From: Lingula anatina
Lineage: Eukaryota > Brachiopoda > Lingulata > Lingulida > Lingulidae
Direction: 5' to 3'
NCBI RefSeq assembly: GCF_001039355.2
Contig: NW_019775458.1
Location: forward strand, 605,342 to 668,632
Length of the DNA: 63,291 nt
Shown: piece after piece, positions 48,830 through 62,961 of the stretch
How the letters are laid out: each line of letters opens with the position of its first letter
Position numbering within the stretch: the first letter of the stretch is position 1
Translations under genes and position numbers: made by a program
Notes under the pieces: model-generated
Told to the model about the DNA's origin: nothing
Seen by the model: the letters and a program-made list of their open reading frames with translations, nothing else
Databases searched by the model: none

Positions 48830-51800
48830 CTAGTATGCCCCTCTCCAGGTTCTCCCTGGTTCTATGATCTTTCATAACTCCCTGGTTCACAGGAGAATAC
48901 TAATCACTGAATTTTCACTTTCATTTATAAAATCAAGCCTGTTAAACTCAGGGTAAGCAGCCAGCTCTTTGATTATGAATTGATGTAGTGTTCGAATGTT
49001 TTTCAATGGGTGCAGTAAGAGGGTGAACACCAGGAAAAAACTAAACCACAAGAAATGGGCTCAGCTCAGCTTACATAGGAAACGTTTTGTCCAAATGAGA
49101 TTTCATCTTTGTTTTTGTCCATTCTATGCGTTTAGTTTTATGCTCTGCCAAAACATGTTAACAGAGGCTTAGATTTTGATCACATACATCTTCCGATGTA
49201 AATGGGCTGCCTTTTACTGATACCAGTCATCTCATTGTCAATGTGGATGAATAATTTAAAAAAAATCTCCACTTGATGTTACAGTTACTAGTATACTAAT
49301 GTCTTAATAACAAGGAAGTCAAATAAATACAAAGTGAGGCGGAAGTGTCTGTGGCTACAACAGGAGTTTTTATATTTACTCAACTGTAAATAGTGGAATA
49401 AGGCTGCAGAAAATGACAGCAAATAATCTGTTACCATAATAATATGTTGGTTCTCAAATAGTGGAGAACGGACTTGATTTATTTTTACATGAATTAAGAC
49501 ACTTGAAACAAAAAGCAAGTCTGAAATGGAAACTTATATATTTGATACCAGCACAAATATGACCCAAAGTACAGCACGTACATTATGCAGAAGATTATAC
49601 CTGGGACTAAATAAGTATACTTTTTAACTGTCATATAAATGTATAGATAATAAGTTTGACTACAGTATGAGAGACAACTCAGATGTGGAGGCAGTCTTAT
49701 ACATAAAGGTTTTCATTTTGTTCCTTGACATCTCAAAAAGGCATGCTTTATCACATATTTTACAATGTTGCAGATCATGAGAGTAGTATTTTGATTGATA
49801 AAGCCATATTGCACTCTCTGTCCCCCCCCCCCCCNCCCCATTAACATATATACAGCACCTTTATCTCTGTATAAAACTTCAAAGGAAGATTATGTAAGGC
49901 ATGTTTTGTTAAAAGCTAAAATGCAGCTGGCTTTAACTGGTGCTGTTGAGTAAACCAGACCATATTGGGACGGCATCTTATTAAGGTGTTTGTTAAAAGA
50001 AGGTCAGGTGTACACAAGCTCATCTAAAGCCAGTGCAAACTCATGGCCGCTGAGAGGAAGAGGGGGGTTTACCCCTATTTAAAAACCTTAAACAAAGTGG
50101 AGAAAATGGATAGCTGCTGAAGCAAAGATTGCTTGAAAATTTGTAAATACTGGGTCTTGGTCTGATTCAAATTGTCACCCATGGAAACTAATGAACTTTT
50201 GACCATATACCTTGACTTTACTTAGCATTAATTGTTTTCTGCATGTATTTTACATTATGTGATGCATTATGTGAGTTCAAATTATGTCACCGCAACTTGA
50301 AAAAAAATTGGGAAGTATGGAATAAGGAGTAGCAAAGTCCATCTCATTAAAAAAATTAAAAACAGCATTCAGCAGCATAATTTTTCAACAATATAACCCA
50401 ATTTGGTCGACATTTGAGAAAGAAAACTAGGGTGTTTATGTAGACATTTTCCTTCCTGCCATTTTCTCTCTCCACCCATGTTAGTGTCACTCATTCTAGT
50501 TCATTAAACTTTTTGTTAAAGGATGCTACAGATCAAATAACATAAACTTTAGCAAACAATTTGTGTTATTTACCAGTTTCAATGATATATTGAAAAAGGA
50601 AGAAAGGGAACAGAAAGTCTATTTTTGTTTGCTTTTAAATCTTTAGAATGTTAAAGATGAAGAAGGGGTTATGGAATTTATTTATTAAAAGAAAATGATC
50701 AGAACAGAAGTGGTAGTTAAAAAAAAATATCACTAGATAATAAAAGGAGACAAAATACATCAGACTCCTTGTTGTATTTGGACATAAAAATTCTATCATA
50801 AACAGGGATAACACATGAACCTACATCATGGAGACACAAGGAAAAAATACTCCAGCCTCTTAACTTCAGGGTGTTTTGACTTGAACAATACCATAGTGTA
50901 CTACAGGGTTAACCCAAGTCCACTGCCCACTGTGAGTGGCCCAGGCCGATCTAGCATCTGATACACCAGCATAAATAGAATAAAGGAAGGGATACAAGAG
51001 ATAGCACCCTCCTACACATGCAAGGACCTGGACTCCTGTACTCCATTCTGAACAAGGCTAGAGTGCTCCATAAGTATGATTGTGCATTAAATTGACAGAT
51101 TATTCTGTGGTCTTTAATCAGCCAGTTTACAAGGAATAGTGCTGTATTAAAAGGAACGGCCAGAAAGGAGGTAAAGGGGCAATCCAAGCAGAACTGCCCC
51201 ACTGATTCGTACAGGATATCTCGACACATGCAGACAGGACTTTCATGTGCTTGCTTATTCATAACTATCCAGTGGTGTCATGCTGAAGGCTCACAGGGAT
51301 TTATGATCTCAACACATTGATGAGCAACAGAGAACAGCTGACCTGAGGGAGAGTCCAAAGCGCCTTTCTTTAAAAGTATACCTTGTAAATTTAACATGGA
51401 CAGTAGAGAGAGTGGCGGAATTAACTTAATTCTGACTTACAGCCGTGTGGTGTCGGTGTCATGCATGCCGCAAGCTTAGTGAGTGAGTGAGGATACTTAA
51501 GCTGTGGTTTAACACAGTGTACACACTCTGGGTGTACACACACACATTCTCCACACGTGCTGTTTGTTTAGTGTGGCGGGCTAAGACTGAGCAGGAAGGG
51601 GGAGTGGACACAGGGCATTGGGGCAGTCACATGGCCAGCGTTGACCTGGTGAGACTCGGCTTGACCACTATAGGCCAGTTTCTGTGTTGACCACCGATTT
51701 GACCACAGAGTGACAACAGAGTTGACTGGAACGCTTGCCTGGGGCAGTTTGTAGTATTTCTAGTGGTGACACACACCGCATGGAGTTATTGTAGTTTTGG

Positions 51801-53125
51801 ACTGGAGTAAAGGAAGTTAGGGAGCGAGAGAACATTACATGGGTTATGGACTGGATATGCAGTTTGTTTTGAGAATTTATAACACAATTTAAGGGAGGGT
51901 GGTGAGTATTTAAAACACTCTGGAATATAGTTTCTATTAAAAATGAAGTGACTGTGGCGATTTCATACTTTGCAAGGATAATATGCTATCTGACATTGAG
52001 AGGGAATGTGATGCTCTTTAATTCACCAGGGATTATCCATGAAGTAAGAGGTGCAGTGATTTTGTTCTTAGAAACAGGATGAGGGATATGTTGCATTGAG
52101 AGCGAAAGGAATGCTAGTATTTTATATCTCTTGGATGGGAAAGAACCTATAATATCAAAAGAGAAAGAAGAACTGTGATTTCATATTCTTATCTGAGGAA
52201 TGGATATCTTCTCTGTTCATACAAATGGAAAGGACCAACATCTTAGGGGTGAAACCCATGGGTTATATTAGCTAGGGGGCTGTCTCAACAACGGAATAAT
52301 GAACGATGAAGTGCGTCAACTGCTGTTCTGCCCGGCCACGAGGAAAGTATGGATATTACTACACGTACGGACGCCCGATTTGTAGGGAAATATCCTGGCC
52401 TCTTGGTGTCTATGTGAGTACTTGGAGCATGTGCATGGTTTTGTACATTGAGTTTAATCATGCTTGAATGATACAAATGAGCAAGTAAAAAAAATTAGGT
52501 CTTATGATAGAGTGAGAAATGGTGAAATTAATATATCAAGGTGCTGGTTCACGATTTTCCAAATGACCAACATGTGGCACCATTGGTTTTGTTGTTTCTT
52601 TTAATTATTAGAATATACATAAACATATGATACCCGTCTGAGAATTAAGGGGGTTAATTGATAGGTTGTACAATTTGTAAACATGTAGAATAAGCTGAAA
52701 TATGTAGGAAAATATTGTATCGCACTTATGGAAGCTCACTGCTGTAAGACTATCAACTTGGCTGAGTGCTGACTTGAGATTTCTCAATAATGGGGGGTGA
52801 CTTGGGGCACATACTTGAGGCAGCAGAGTGCATTTAGTGCTTGTAGATCATTCCTGACTGATTTCCAGTGTGGAAATTTGTTTCAATTTAGCCTGATTTA
52901 CTCCAGCTCTGCTGAAATGCATTTGGTTAATGAAGTGCTTTAAGAATCAATTACAAGTTGAGGTGTATGTGACTGTACATACCTCACATTAGTTAATAAG
53001 GTACAAAGGTATAAAGGACTTGTAATACCCCTCACCCCACCCCTTCTTTGGGGTATTTAAAATTCAATTTAATTTATATATTTTTTGGTAGGTTTTACTA
53101 TGTTTGTCATATACGGGTACACCTA
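48830..53125. other. Intergenic or intronic, no gene recognised
   Basis: AT-rich unique sequence. Poly-C at 49820-49839. 51370-51905 is richer in GC and ends near GGGTG/GTGAGTAT, so it could be a 5' non-coding exon on the plus strand, but I see no coding motif. Confidence 0.45.
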
Positions 53126-53131
53126 TGCTAA

Positions 53132-53383
53132 GGCTTCGTTCACATGCAATGTCTATTTTCTATTTTCTATTTTCGGTATGTCTTATGATCACGGTCTGTG
53201 CACTGAATATCCCGCCGCGTAATTACTGGCAGCGCGAGCCAGTTACTTATAGTAACTTATAGTAACTGGCTCGCGCTGCCAGTAATTACGCCGCGGGATA
53301 TTCAGTGCACAGACCGTGATCATAAGACATACCGAAAATAGAAAATAGAAAATAGAAAATAGACATTGCATGTGAACGAAGCC
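53132..53383. mobile_element. Foldback MITE, Harbinger-like, 252 bp
   Basis: Almost perfect palindrome: the two arms differ by one extra TATTTTC unit in the right arm and a GCCGCG/GCGGCG difference. Ends are GGCTTCGTTCACATGC and its complement. TAA lies on both sides (53129-53131 and 53384-53386). A 3-bp TWA duplication with GG-starting termini fits PIF/Harbinger elements. Confidence 0.88.
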
Positions 53384-53389
53384 TAAATG

Positions 53390-53843
53390 AAGCATCTCAT
53401 CTATGACAGAACAGATTACAGATTTTCATTTTTTTTGTTTTTTAAAATTTAAATTTGTATGGGTGAAGATCCGGGAGATCAATTCAAGAGGTGAAAAATA
53501 GAAAAAGGTCTGCTCCTTGGCACATGTACATGTTTGCTACTTGACATAACCATGCAGACATATGGCAAGCTCTCATGTCATGGCTGGTAACCTGATTATG
53601 ACAGTGATGGGGAAGAAGTGGTGTATACAATCGGAATTACCAGCTGTACACATACATGCACGCATGTACATGCTTTCTGCACTTTTTGGACTGTACCTGC
53701 TCTAGTTTTCAGTTTTTTATGCTGTAATTTATTTCTTTCAGTAATGTGATTTTGATAGACTCCTAGGCATGGGAGGGTTGGGGGGTGGAATAAGTAATGT
53801 GTACATGTTCTTCACATATTTTAAGCAAGGCAAAAAAAGAAAA

Positions 53844-53879
<36 letters not shown>

Positions 53880-56800
53880 AAAAATGAGAGAAGAAACAAT
53901 CTAAGAAAAAAATCCTTTTAACCTGACCAGTGCTCCAGTGTTGTACATATTCTTATGGAAAATCATGATAGAAGGTATGGTTTATGGATGTCTGTTAGTA
54001 TTTGTGACCAGCTGATGGAAATATCTTTGTCAAATGTGACACGATATTATAATTGCCAAACTTTAGCCAACTTTTTCAGCACTTGTAATGGATAACCAAT
54101 GTGGTACCAGTTACATATTTACAAATTCCACTCTTTCAACTTTTAATTTATGACTTTCACACCTGGAAAATGTTGAGATTATACCATGTTAGGCCCATAA
54201 CTGTCAGTTCATTATCTTCAGGTCTCTTTGTAATGCATTATTAGTGATAGTCATTGATGTTATGTAAGCTCTGTATACCATACCTTTGAATTTAATTGAT
54301 CCCTCACTTAATTTTCACTAAAAGCATTGTCAACAGTAATTACTTAACTTGTTAGAGAATGTGTATGTTATACTTCTGTGTTAAACAAAAGATGCATCGG
54401 AAAAACCAATCCATTTCTTGGTCCTATGCAGGTGCAAAGGAGAGGGTTAAATAGGCTAAATAAAATAAACACATGATTTATAAGTTTTGATGACTTTACA
54501 TTTGTTTTGTTTTTTTGTAAATATAGTTAAATCACAGTGTGTATATATATATATATATGCTATTAGGAAGTGGTTGGAGCCAACAATTACTTGTAATGCA
54601 AGTCAGCATTTAGACTTAATCCTCTCTTGGGGGGACTAAGGAGACCATCCATTTCCACTGACCCCTTCAATGAAATAGCTGATCGCAACATTCCTTAGTT
54701 AAGTATCCATTGCATTGTTTGGTAAAAAACACATTTGGAAAGGAAGTTGTTTAGCCTCTGTTGAAATCAGGCCAGTGTTGAAAGGAGATGGAATTAAATT
54801 GCATATTTCAATTAGGGAAGGAAATTGGTTGGTTACAGAGTAAAGGATTGGCTCAAATTACATATATCTGCTCGAGTGAGTCAAATACTATTTCAGTCTT
54901 TTTCTTTTCTCTTCTGTTTCTGGTTGTAACAGAATGATTATCATATTTGAATAACACATGTATCTTCAAGAACTAGTTTGATATCAGTCTTCTCGTGTTT
55001 TGATCTTGCTGCAGTGATTATGGGGATAAGGTGGATCTTGTATTTCAGAAATATTCAGCAGCAAGTTAAATATTTTAAGACTCTCTTCCCTTTTTGCCCT
55101 GTCCTTAGTCTGTAAAAACTGACTGACCCAGTGACCCACCCCTCCAAACTGAGGTCTCCAATGGGGAGAGAAAACAACCTTCAGTTTTCTTTGTCATCTC
55201 CAATCTTCAACACCATGGAGGAGACACCCTATGGGTGTGTGTTCTACGTTTTTCATTCAGGGAGAGATTTGTACGTAGCCTTCCCTTTCACTTTGGGAGC
55301 ATCCAGCACAAAGTTAATTAGAACTGTTTTATGACTTGCTCAGTTTAGCAGATGGTTTGTAAGCTCTGGCAATATGTGGTAGACTGGAGAGCTATATAGT
55401 ACCATGGCCCATAGGAACCACACTGTTGTCATACCTCTGATAACCACCCCTTTCGTTCATTGTACAAAACAACTAACTGTGACATTACATAGAAGGAATC
55501 TGCAATTTTAAAACATTCTACTTTCTTTGGTTAGGCTACAACAATTTTAGTTAAAACCGTGCTGAATGTCCCCTTGGTCTTTATGGCTCCCCTGGGAGCA
55601 GGATCTTTTCAGAAATGTTCTTTTTTAGTTCTGTTCGTTTAAATTAAGATTTATCACTGTAATATTGAGGTCATTCTGCCATGGGATTTGTTCCATTCAA
55701 TTAGATAGTGCCAGTCATGTGATTGGATGATGCATAGGTGAAAGGATAAAATATTTCTCAAACTTAAACCAAAATGAAATTTTTTATAGCCATTGGTAAA
55801 ACATTGTTGATGCTTAAGTACATCCATGAAGAGAGATATCTGTGTTGCCAAGTCATGGATGGATCAGCAAATTTCATTTGCTATCCAGCATAAGTTGCAG
55901 CAGGCCTACAACTAAGAAAGATGTTTTTGTTGCCAATTCAGTGGTCAGGTATCTAAAGCTGACAGGGTTTGGAAATTAACGATTTAAGAGAAATGACAAG
56001 AAAGCTCAAACTGAAGAGGCTGGCAGAATTGCTGAATCAACTGAAACATCGATGAGTGAATTTTTTTTTGTGTGTGTTTTGGGTGAGAAGGCATGTTTAA
56101 TGGGGGAGGGGGGAGACCCTAGGGGTGAAAGTCTGATTTCATTTATTGCAAGTCTTGAGTAAATCTTTTCACACCAGAATAATAGATCTGTTGAACTAAC
56201 TGAAGATTCTTTTACTGAAGAATTTTTTGCCTTAATGCAGAAATTATTGTTGACTGCCCTTGCGTACTTTTGTGCTCAATTAATTGCCCTCTTAAACTTG
56301 GGTGTTTGGTTACCAGGTATTCTCAACGGATAGAATTCATTAGCAGTGCTGGGATTAAGCTCTGGGACTCACGATGTGCTTAGCTTTATGTGCCACATTC
56401 CTCCGTGCAGGAAGAGTGCTCGTCATTAGGGTTGTACTTAAAAGGCATAACAGAAATGCAGCTTTCTACTAGATATTAAATCGACTCTGCTGCTGAAATT
56501 TGCAAGACTGTATTATGAATTATATCCTTTGTTGGAATTGTTTGAAAATTGTTAGAATTGACAAGGTTTGAAGTGACAGTGAGTCTTAGAGTTCAAAAGT
56601 GGCTGACTGGAATTGACAGGATAGCCTAAATAATATGTTGATTAAATAAGACATTTCTACTGAAATGGATAAGGTTAGTAGGTACCTTGATATTAGGACT
56701 TAAGACATATTTCTAATAGAAGACTCCAGAAAAAACTGTCATTTATAGCTTAGAACTGGTGTTGAACTTCAGACTGACCAGATGCTATCTTTTAAGAATT

Positions 56801-58237
56801 TGGGGATTATTTTTAAGTTATGTCTTCCTGGCCATTTATGCTTTGATTTAAGACCAGTTTTAACTCTTCAAAGGTAGAATTCCCCAGTTTATCTTTCCAC
56901 TCTTCTTCCCCCTCCTTTCATTGAATAAAATATTTCACTCAATTTAACACCAACTGTTGAAGTTCTCATTAATTATTTTCCTGTTAAAATAAAATCTTAG
57001 CTCTAAATGGGATTTTTTTAATGTGTGGGAGGTTAGAGATAAGTATCCAAGCAGTTCAGGATTCTACCACTTCAGATAAATTCTGAGTCAGGAGTTTTTG
57101 AGTGTCCTTGTCAACATTTTCTAACATCATGATATTAATCTTTGTGAACCTGTGACATGACGGAAAAAAAAGTTATTACTATCAACTTCCGGCTTAACAT
57201 GATCAAAGTATAATGTGCTCCTATGTATGTGTTCCTCGTATTTTTTATCACTGCGTAATTTTCACATTGTGACACATTTTCAGTACATTGAGTCTCAGTT
57301 GTGATTGCAAATTAAATGAAATAACAAAGAGGATTTCAAATACATTCAAACATGGAACTCAATTTTTAGTTCATTATCGTAAAAATAAAGTTTTTTCTTA
57401 TTTTACTTTGCAGTCTTTTTGTTTTTAAAGTGAAAAATATTAGCTTACATTTAATGATTGTTATTTTTCTTAAATAACTTTCTTTATCCTAAAGTGTCAA
57501 GAAAAAGAAGGACAATAATTAACAAAACCAGAAATGTCATTTCCTTTTATATATTTATTTAAAACATCAGGAAATTAATAGAATTCAGTTTTAATCAAAA
57601 GAAAACTATGGATTGGTACCTAATAGAGTTTACCAAAATGAGTTATTACTCAAGAGCAGACAAGAGGGAGAAATTGTCTTTGTTACGTAATCAATCATGA
57701 AGAAAAGTAACTTGGGATTATTATCATGAGCCATCAGTTCCCTTTATTGATTTTTCCCCATGGTGTTACTTTTCATGTTCCTGCATATCTTGCTGTAGAA
57801 CCTTGGGAGTAGTATACTTTGATCTGAGTGATAAATGTAGACGTGCATTCTGAACTGGCTTGCAATCTACATTTTTATGGCATTTGTGGAATATGTTATT
57901 ATGTTGTATTGGAATGGCTTAGGCAATTTTTCTTTGTTAATTCTTTTTATGTTCATGTATGATATATTTCATTTGTCTAACTCATGTACTTGCACACACC
58001 AAAAAGACCAAACAACACACATACACATGCACATGTACACGCATGCATGTACACACGCATACAATGAGACCATCATTTAAGAAAATCTTCACATAATTAC
58101 AAATGTACATGTGGCAATGTCTTAAGTATTGTTTAATTGATGTTGATATCTAATCATCTAATTACTGTGCAATATTAGCATATTCAATATGTCCTCTCTA
58201 GAGTAAAATCTGTAAAACCAGAGCTCTCTTACCATAG

Positions 58238-58287
<50 letters not shown>

Positions 58288-58351
58288 ACACATGCATATG
58301 TACACACATACACACATAGGCACACACACACACGCATATGCACACGCGCGT

Positions 58352-58396
<45 letters not shown>

Positions 58397-58760
58397 CCCG
58401 GGACAGTGTACACAGGTCAGCCGCAGGTGTTGATATCTATTGCCTTTGTCCCAAAGCACTTCCATCCTGCTGACTGTCTCTGCCTTAACCCTGTTAATAC
58501 ACAGCTGGTCATTTGTCAAGATTAAAGGACTATTTATTTGATGCTGTCTGGCAGCAATTAGAAGCGCTGCATCTCTTCCACCTACTAACATGGGTCCTTT
58601 AAAAGCTGCAACATCTGTTATAATGGAAGAGACAGTTCCTATGGCTTGATACTTTTGAGGTTAACAGAATGAAGATGCCAGTCTTCTTTATATATCTTTG
58701 TTCCTGGCAAAAGAAACGTTATGTTGGTGTTGGTATTAAAATCCAAAATGTTTATCAATG

Positions 58761-58795
<35 letters not shown>

Positions 58796-60900
58796 GTTAT
58801 AGAGGAACATTAAAGGTTGTATTTATCTCCCTTTATCTCCAGTTTCAAAATTGAGAGCACATTTTTAGCCAAATTTCTCATAAAGGGAAAATTAAAAAAT
58901 ATGATAAGTTTTGCACCTTGTCCCTATGACAAAAAGTATATATAGCAGAATTTGAAAATGGATGATATTGGGGGAGAGGGGGTGTACTACCCAGCATATT
59001 TTTCTTGCAAATCTGACAAAAAAATCATCTTATGTTTTCCTCCAGGCTGTACATGCTTGATGTCTAGGAATACACAACCTTTGAAGCATCAACTTCCCCA
59101 TCAGAAAAACAACTTTTAACTTAATTTTCATCAGATGGACAGCTATTTGGATAGTCTGAAACTTGGAATGGACCCATTTGCAAATAGATTTCCTTGAATG
59201 CTATTGCACTCTTGTTGAATCTCTCTGTATTTATTTTTTCTTGCACTGACGGCCATGTTCATGTAGGTATAAACAAGATAATGGCTAATGTCTGGCTGCT
59301 CAAATGGGATTTGTGAGGGTGCTGGATAGGAGATTATTGGTGAGCAAAATTATAGGCCTGGGTATAATTTTCAGGGTGCTGAATTTGTTGAAAATTTTGA
59401 GAGGGATTGAATTATAAATAACTTGCAACTTGAGGTTGATGAAAAAAAAACATAGGCATTATCTTATAATTGCACTCATAATAAAGAAATTCTGCTGGAA
59501 AGAAAAAAAATTACTAAAGAGTAATCTGCATTTTCTCACAGATGTCTGGTCATGAAAACAAATAGATACCACATAAGTCTGATGATTTCCTTGATGGTTG
59601 TTTTTGCTGAGGCAATGCCTTCTGTGTAATAAAACATCAGTTTTATTGAAGCCCAGAGCTCATTAATTTTGATTGATGACATTATCTTTTAAAGCATTCT
59701 CTTATGTTCCAACTAATTGTTCCTTGCATTTGTCTGGAACATTGCTAAAAATATTTTAATTATGGTATATCTGACTGACACTTTGTGGCTTTGACACACT
59801 ATTAAAAAATTGGCCTGTTAATTAAGTCAAACAGGTGAACCATTTTTAGAACATCTTTTGACAACACACAGAATATTTTGCGCTTTACTTTAGGTATGTC
59901 TCATCGTTTCTCTCTTTTACAAAAGTAACTAGTTGATAAATAAATTGGAAATTTTGCTTTAATTTAAGGCATTAAATATTAAAAGGGCCTTTCTTATTTG
60001 TTATTCAGGTGCATCTCATAATATTGGAAAACTCTGTCATATCAGTTTCTCAATAAAACTTCATGCTATTGTCATCCTACACTAATATTATCCAACTATC
60101 TTTGAACCAAGAAATTAAATAATTCCATTTATTGACAGACAGAAAAAAAAACACATTAGTTGGACTTGTGCCAGCTTCCCATTTGATTCAATGTTTACAA
60201 GAGTGCTGTCATTATGGCAAGTCATTAAGCGAAGAAAAGAAACTTCTGTATTAATCAACCCATTCCATTTGCTATCATTATGCAGCCCCCTTAACGGCAC
60301 CACCATTTAATCGCATTGTTTGCACTAATTAAGGCATGTTCTCTCCCCATGGAATCCTCTCTGAGAGTATCAGTTTTATTCCAGAGAGGATAACTCGGGA
60401 GATGAAAATAGAAAATACAACATGTACGCTTCATCAATTTTTCAAGCCTATAACTGGAGTATGGATTTCTCTTGTGCTTGTGCATTGATCTCAGCCAATT
60501 TTACAAATTCCTGCCAAAGTAAACGTCCGGGATGCACAGGAGGGAAGCTGTTATCGTAATTAAGAGCAACGCTGCTTGACCATTATGTTCGTAATGGGTC
60601 TTCTTGTGGCACAGTTAAAGCCAAAGATGACAATGGCATTCAGTCGATGTTCATCAATAATCATGGAAACAAAGTGACACTCACGATGTCCCCAGAGTTT
60701 CTGTATTACTTGGAAAGTGGAACTAACCTTCAGCGTTGCCAAATGTTTTCAGTTTAGGATGAAAAAAGCAAAGATAGGCAAAGATATTATGGAGAGACTG
60801 TCATAAAATAGTTATTGAGAATTTGTGATGCATTTTAATTCAAAAGAATCCAGATATTTTAATATATGTCCTGGAGTGAAAGGATTTTAAACCAATGTGA
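53390..60900. other. Long gene-free AT-rich region
   Basis: No recognisable exon. Microsatellites: (AAAT)n 53840-53878, (TA)n 54541-54558, (CA)n compound 58237-58394, (AAT)n 58760-58793. 59.6-60.7 kb is repeat-free and holds homeodomain-type motifs; it could be regulatory. Confidence 0.5.
58237..58394. repeat. (CA)n compound microsatellite
   Basis: Two CA runs separated by about 60 bp of CA-rich sequence with CATATG and CGCGCG interruptions. It generates long valine/cysteine ORFs on the minus strand that are not genes. Confidence 0.97.
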
Positions 60901-60924
60901 ATTTAATTTCCTGAAAACTTCAAG

Positions 60925-61002
60925 ATGTCCAGATGGGATAGATACTTCTTCAAACTTGTGGACACCTTATGTGGATTCTGTCATCGTGTCTCTGTCAGTG
61001 AT
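60925..61002 (+). CDS. Candidate first coding exon, unidentified
   Basis: ATG followed by 26 open codons beginning MSRWDRYFFKLVDTLCGF and ending exactly at a strong donor GAT/GTAAGTAAG (61003). The amino-acid mix is protein-like for such AT-rich surroundings. No matching second exon recognised in the remaining 2 kb and no family assigned. Confidence 0.25.
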
Positions 61003-61009
61003 GTAAGTA

Positions 61010-62640
61010 AGAAGTACTATTGTATTTTTTCTTCAGAAAATGAGGTTTGCTAACTTGATGTCTTTTAGGGCATATTTATTATTCCTTAACCATACATTTT
61101 ATATTACCATTAACATAATAAGCCACTTGCTCTCTGTTTTTTTTTGTATTTCTGCTGTATTTTATCATGATCACTCGCAAGCTATATTTTTCATTTTTGT
61201 GGTGACAGCTTTCAGAAAGCTCACTGTTTGGTTTGATAGTGTATTTATGGGTAATTTACTCTGGCTGACTAGCTACCACCATATTATCTTTGGAGAAGAG
61301 TGTTTTCATTCCCCATCAAGTTCTTCACTGGTGGATAATCTAAAGATTGGGCTGAGCCATAAGAGGATCCTTTGATTTTCTCATTGATTAAACCAAATGT
61401 GAAGAGCTAGGTAAATGTTAGGGTGCTTATCTCCAGCGGCCATACAGAGAGCGTGTGGGGAAGGCTCGCCTCGTTAAAACCAACATGCACACACCACTTT
61501 AGCTTGGTTCATTATGACTTTGATTAACCCTTAATTGAACATGTGATTGATTTTTTATCAGACCAGTCCAGATATATTTCCTGTTTTGAGAAATGGCTCT
61601 CAAAATCTCAGATTATCCACTGGTTTCCAAGAAAAACAAGATAGCAGTACTCCAGTGTATCAAAATAGATTTGCCATTACAAGGAAATGAATACTTAAAC
61701 CTTACAGTATTAAGCCAGTGAAACTGAGAAAGAAACTTTGTATCAGTAATCTCTATCAGGGCAGGGCAAGGGTCGAGAGGATTCTGTGGAATTTGGTCAA
61801 AATTGAATTAGTGCAAAATGGTGTGAAAATATGCTCCGGTGATTAAACCTGGGTGCACTAAAAAGAATGGAGAATTAATGGACCTCATGTTTGTTTTCCA
61901 GAAAGATATATTTACTGTATGTGGTCAGAAACTTGCCCTTGGTAGCATTTGTGAATTTATAACAGATTTCTCTAAATGACACAGCATAGGAAGATTAACA
62001 ATCAAGCTCAATCTCTGTTAAATGAGTTGTTGGACTCATAAATTGTGGTATTTACGTTAGGAGTTAATATATCACTATGTGGCAAAAGCGCTTTAAATAT
62101 CATGAAGCGTTTTGAAGGGTGAGGTCCCAGTTTTCTGATGAATAGAGGTTAGAGAACATAAGCCCCATTTTTTGTTTGTTTAGGACAACAGATTCACTGT
62201 TGTTACTGTATTTTGTTTGAAAAAGATGATAGACTTGAGGAAACTTCATTATTTTTTGTTTGAAGAGGATGATAGATGTGAGGTGAAATGTGAAGTTTGG
62301 CTATGAGGTGCTTTATTCTTTGAGGTAACATCACCGCTGTGAAGTATAGGCATATTATTGATTTGTGACTTTTGAAGCTAGTGGGTGTTATATCAAGGTC
62401 AAAGAGGTTAGGGTTTCATTGAATTATATCTTTCATTTCTTTTGGATAAAACAGCAGTTTTTCATTTGATTTGTTTATACCTGTACCCAAAGGCAACCCT
62501 TGAGCTTTCTTTATTATTCTCTTATCTTTTAAAGGAAATTATGAAGGAAGAGCACATTTTACTTTTAATTGTAGGAGTGAAATTTTTTCTAAGCTAAGGA
62601 TATTTTAGCCACTGGCCCTGCAGACTTTATTGGGAACCAT
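61010..62640. other. No gene seen
   Basis: AT-rich sequence without recognised exons or repeats on either strand. If the candidate exon at 60925-61002 is real, this is its intron. Confidence 0.5.
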
Positions 62641-62649
62641 GTCCTGTCT

Positions 62650-62818
62650 CAGGGGCGGATTTAGGGGGTCTTCTGGGTCTTCCGGAAGACGGTCAGATTT
62701 TCAAGTTTACATTGACGGGTATCTAATTATTTCTGTCGGAAGACAGTCAAAAAATGGAGGATGGATCAACAAAGATAATTTGGAAGACTGTCAGAAAATA
62801 ACTCTGGATCCGCCCCTG
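62650..62818. mobile_element. hAT-like non-autonomous element, 169 bp
   Basis: Ends CAGGGGCGGATTTAG and CTGGATCCGCCCCTG. The interior is clearly homologous to 14024-14175 and contains sub-terminal GGAAGAC/GTCTTCC motifs in both orientations. Flanked by a TGTCT direct repeat, although an exact 8-bp duplication is not visible. Confidence 0.78.
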
Positions 62819-62961
62819 TGTCTCCCTTCAGATTGTGCCTTAGGATCCCTTTCCATTAAGAGCGCATTCTCAACGAATTAAGCCAGGCTTTACAAAGCCG
62901 GTGACCTAAAAATGGCGGACGTACATGAAAGAAAAACCGCCTAATCTTTTAATAGTCTCTC

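Noticed and set aside
58158-58591. Val/Cys-rich and His/Thr-rich open frames
   Set aside because: Direct translation of a (CA)n microsatellite.
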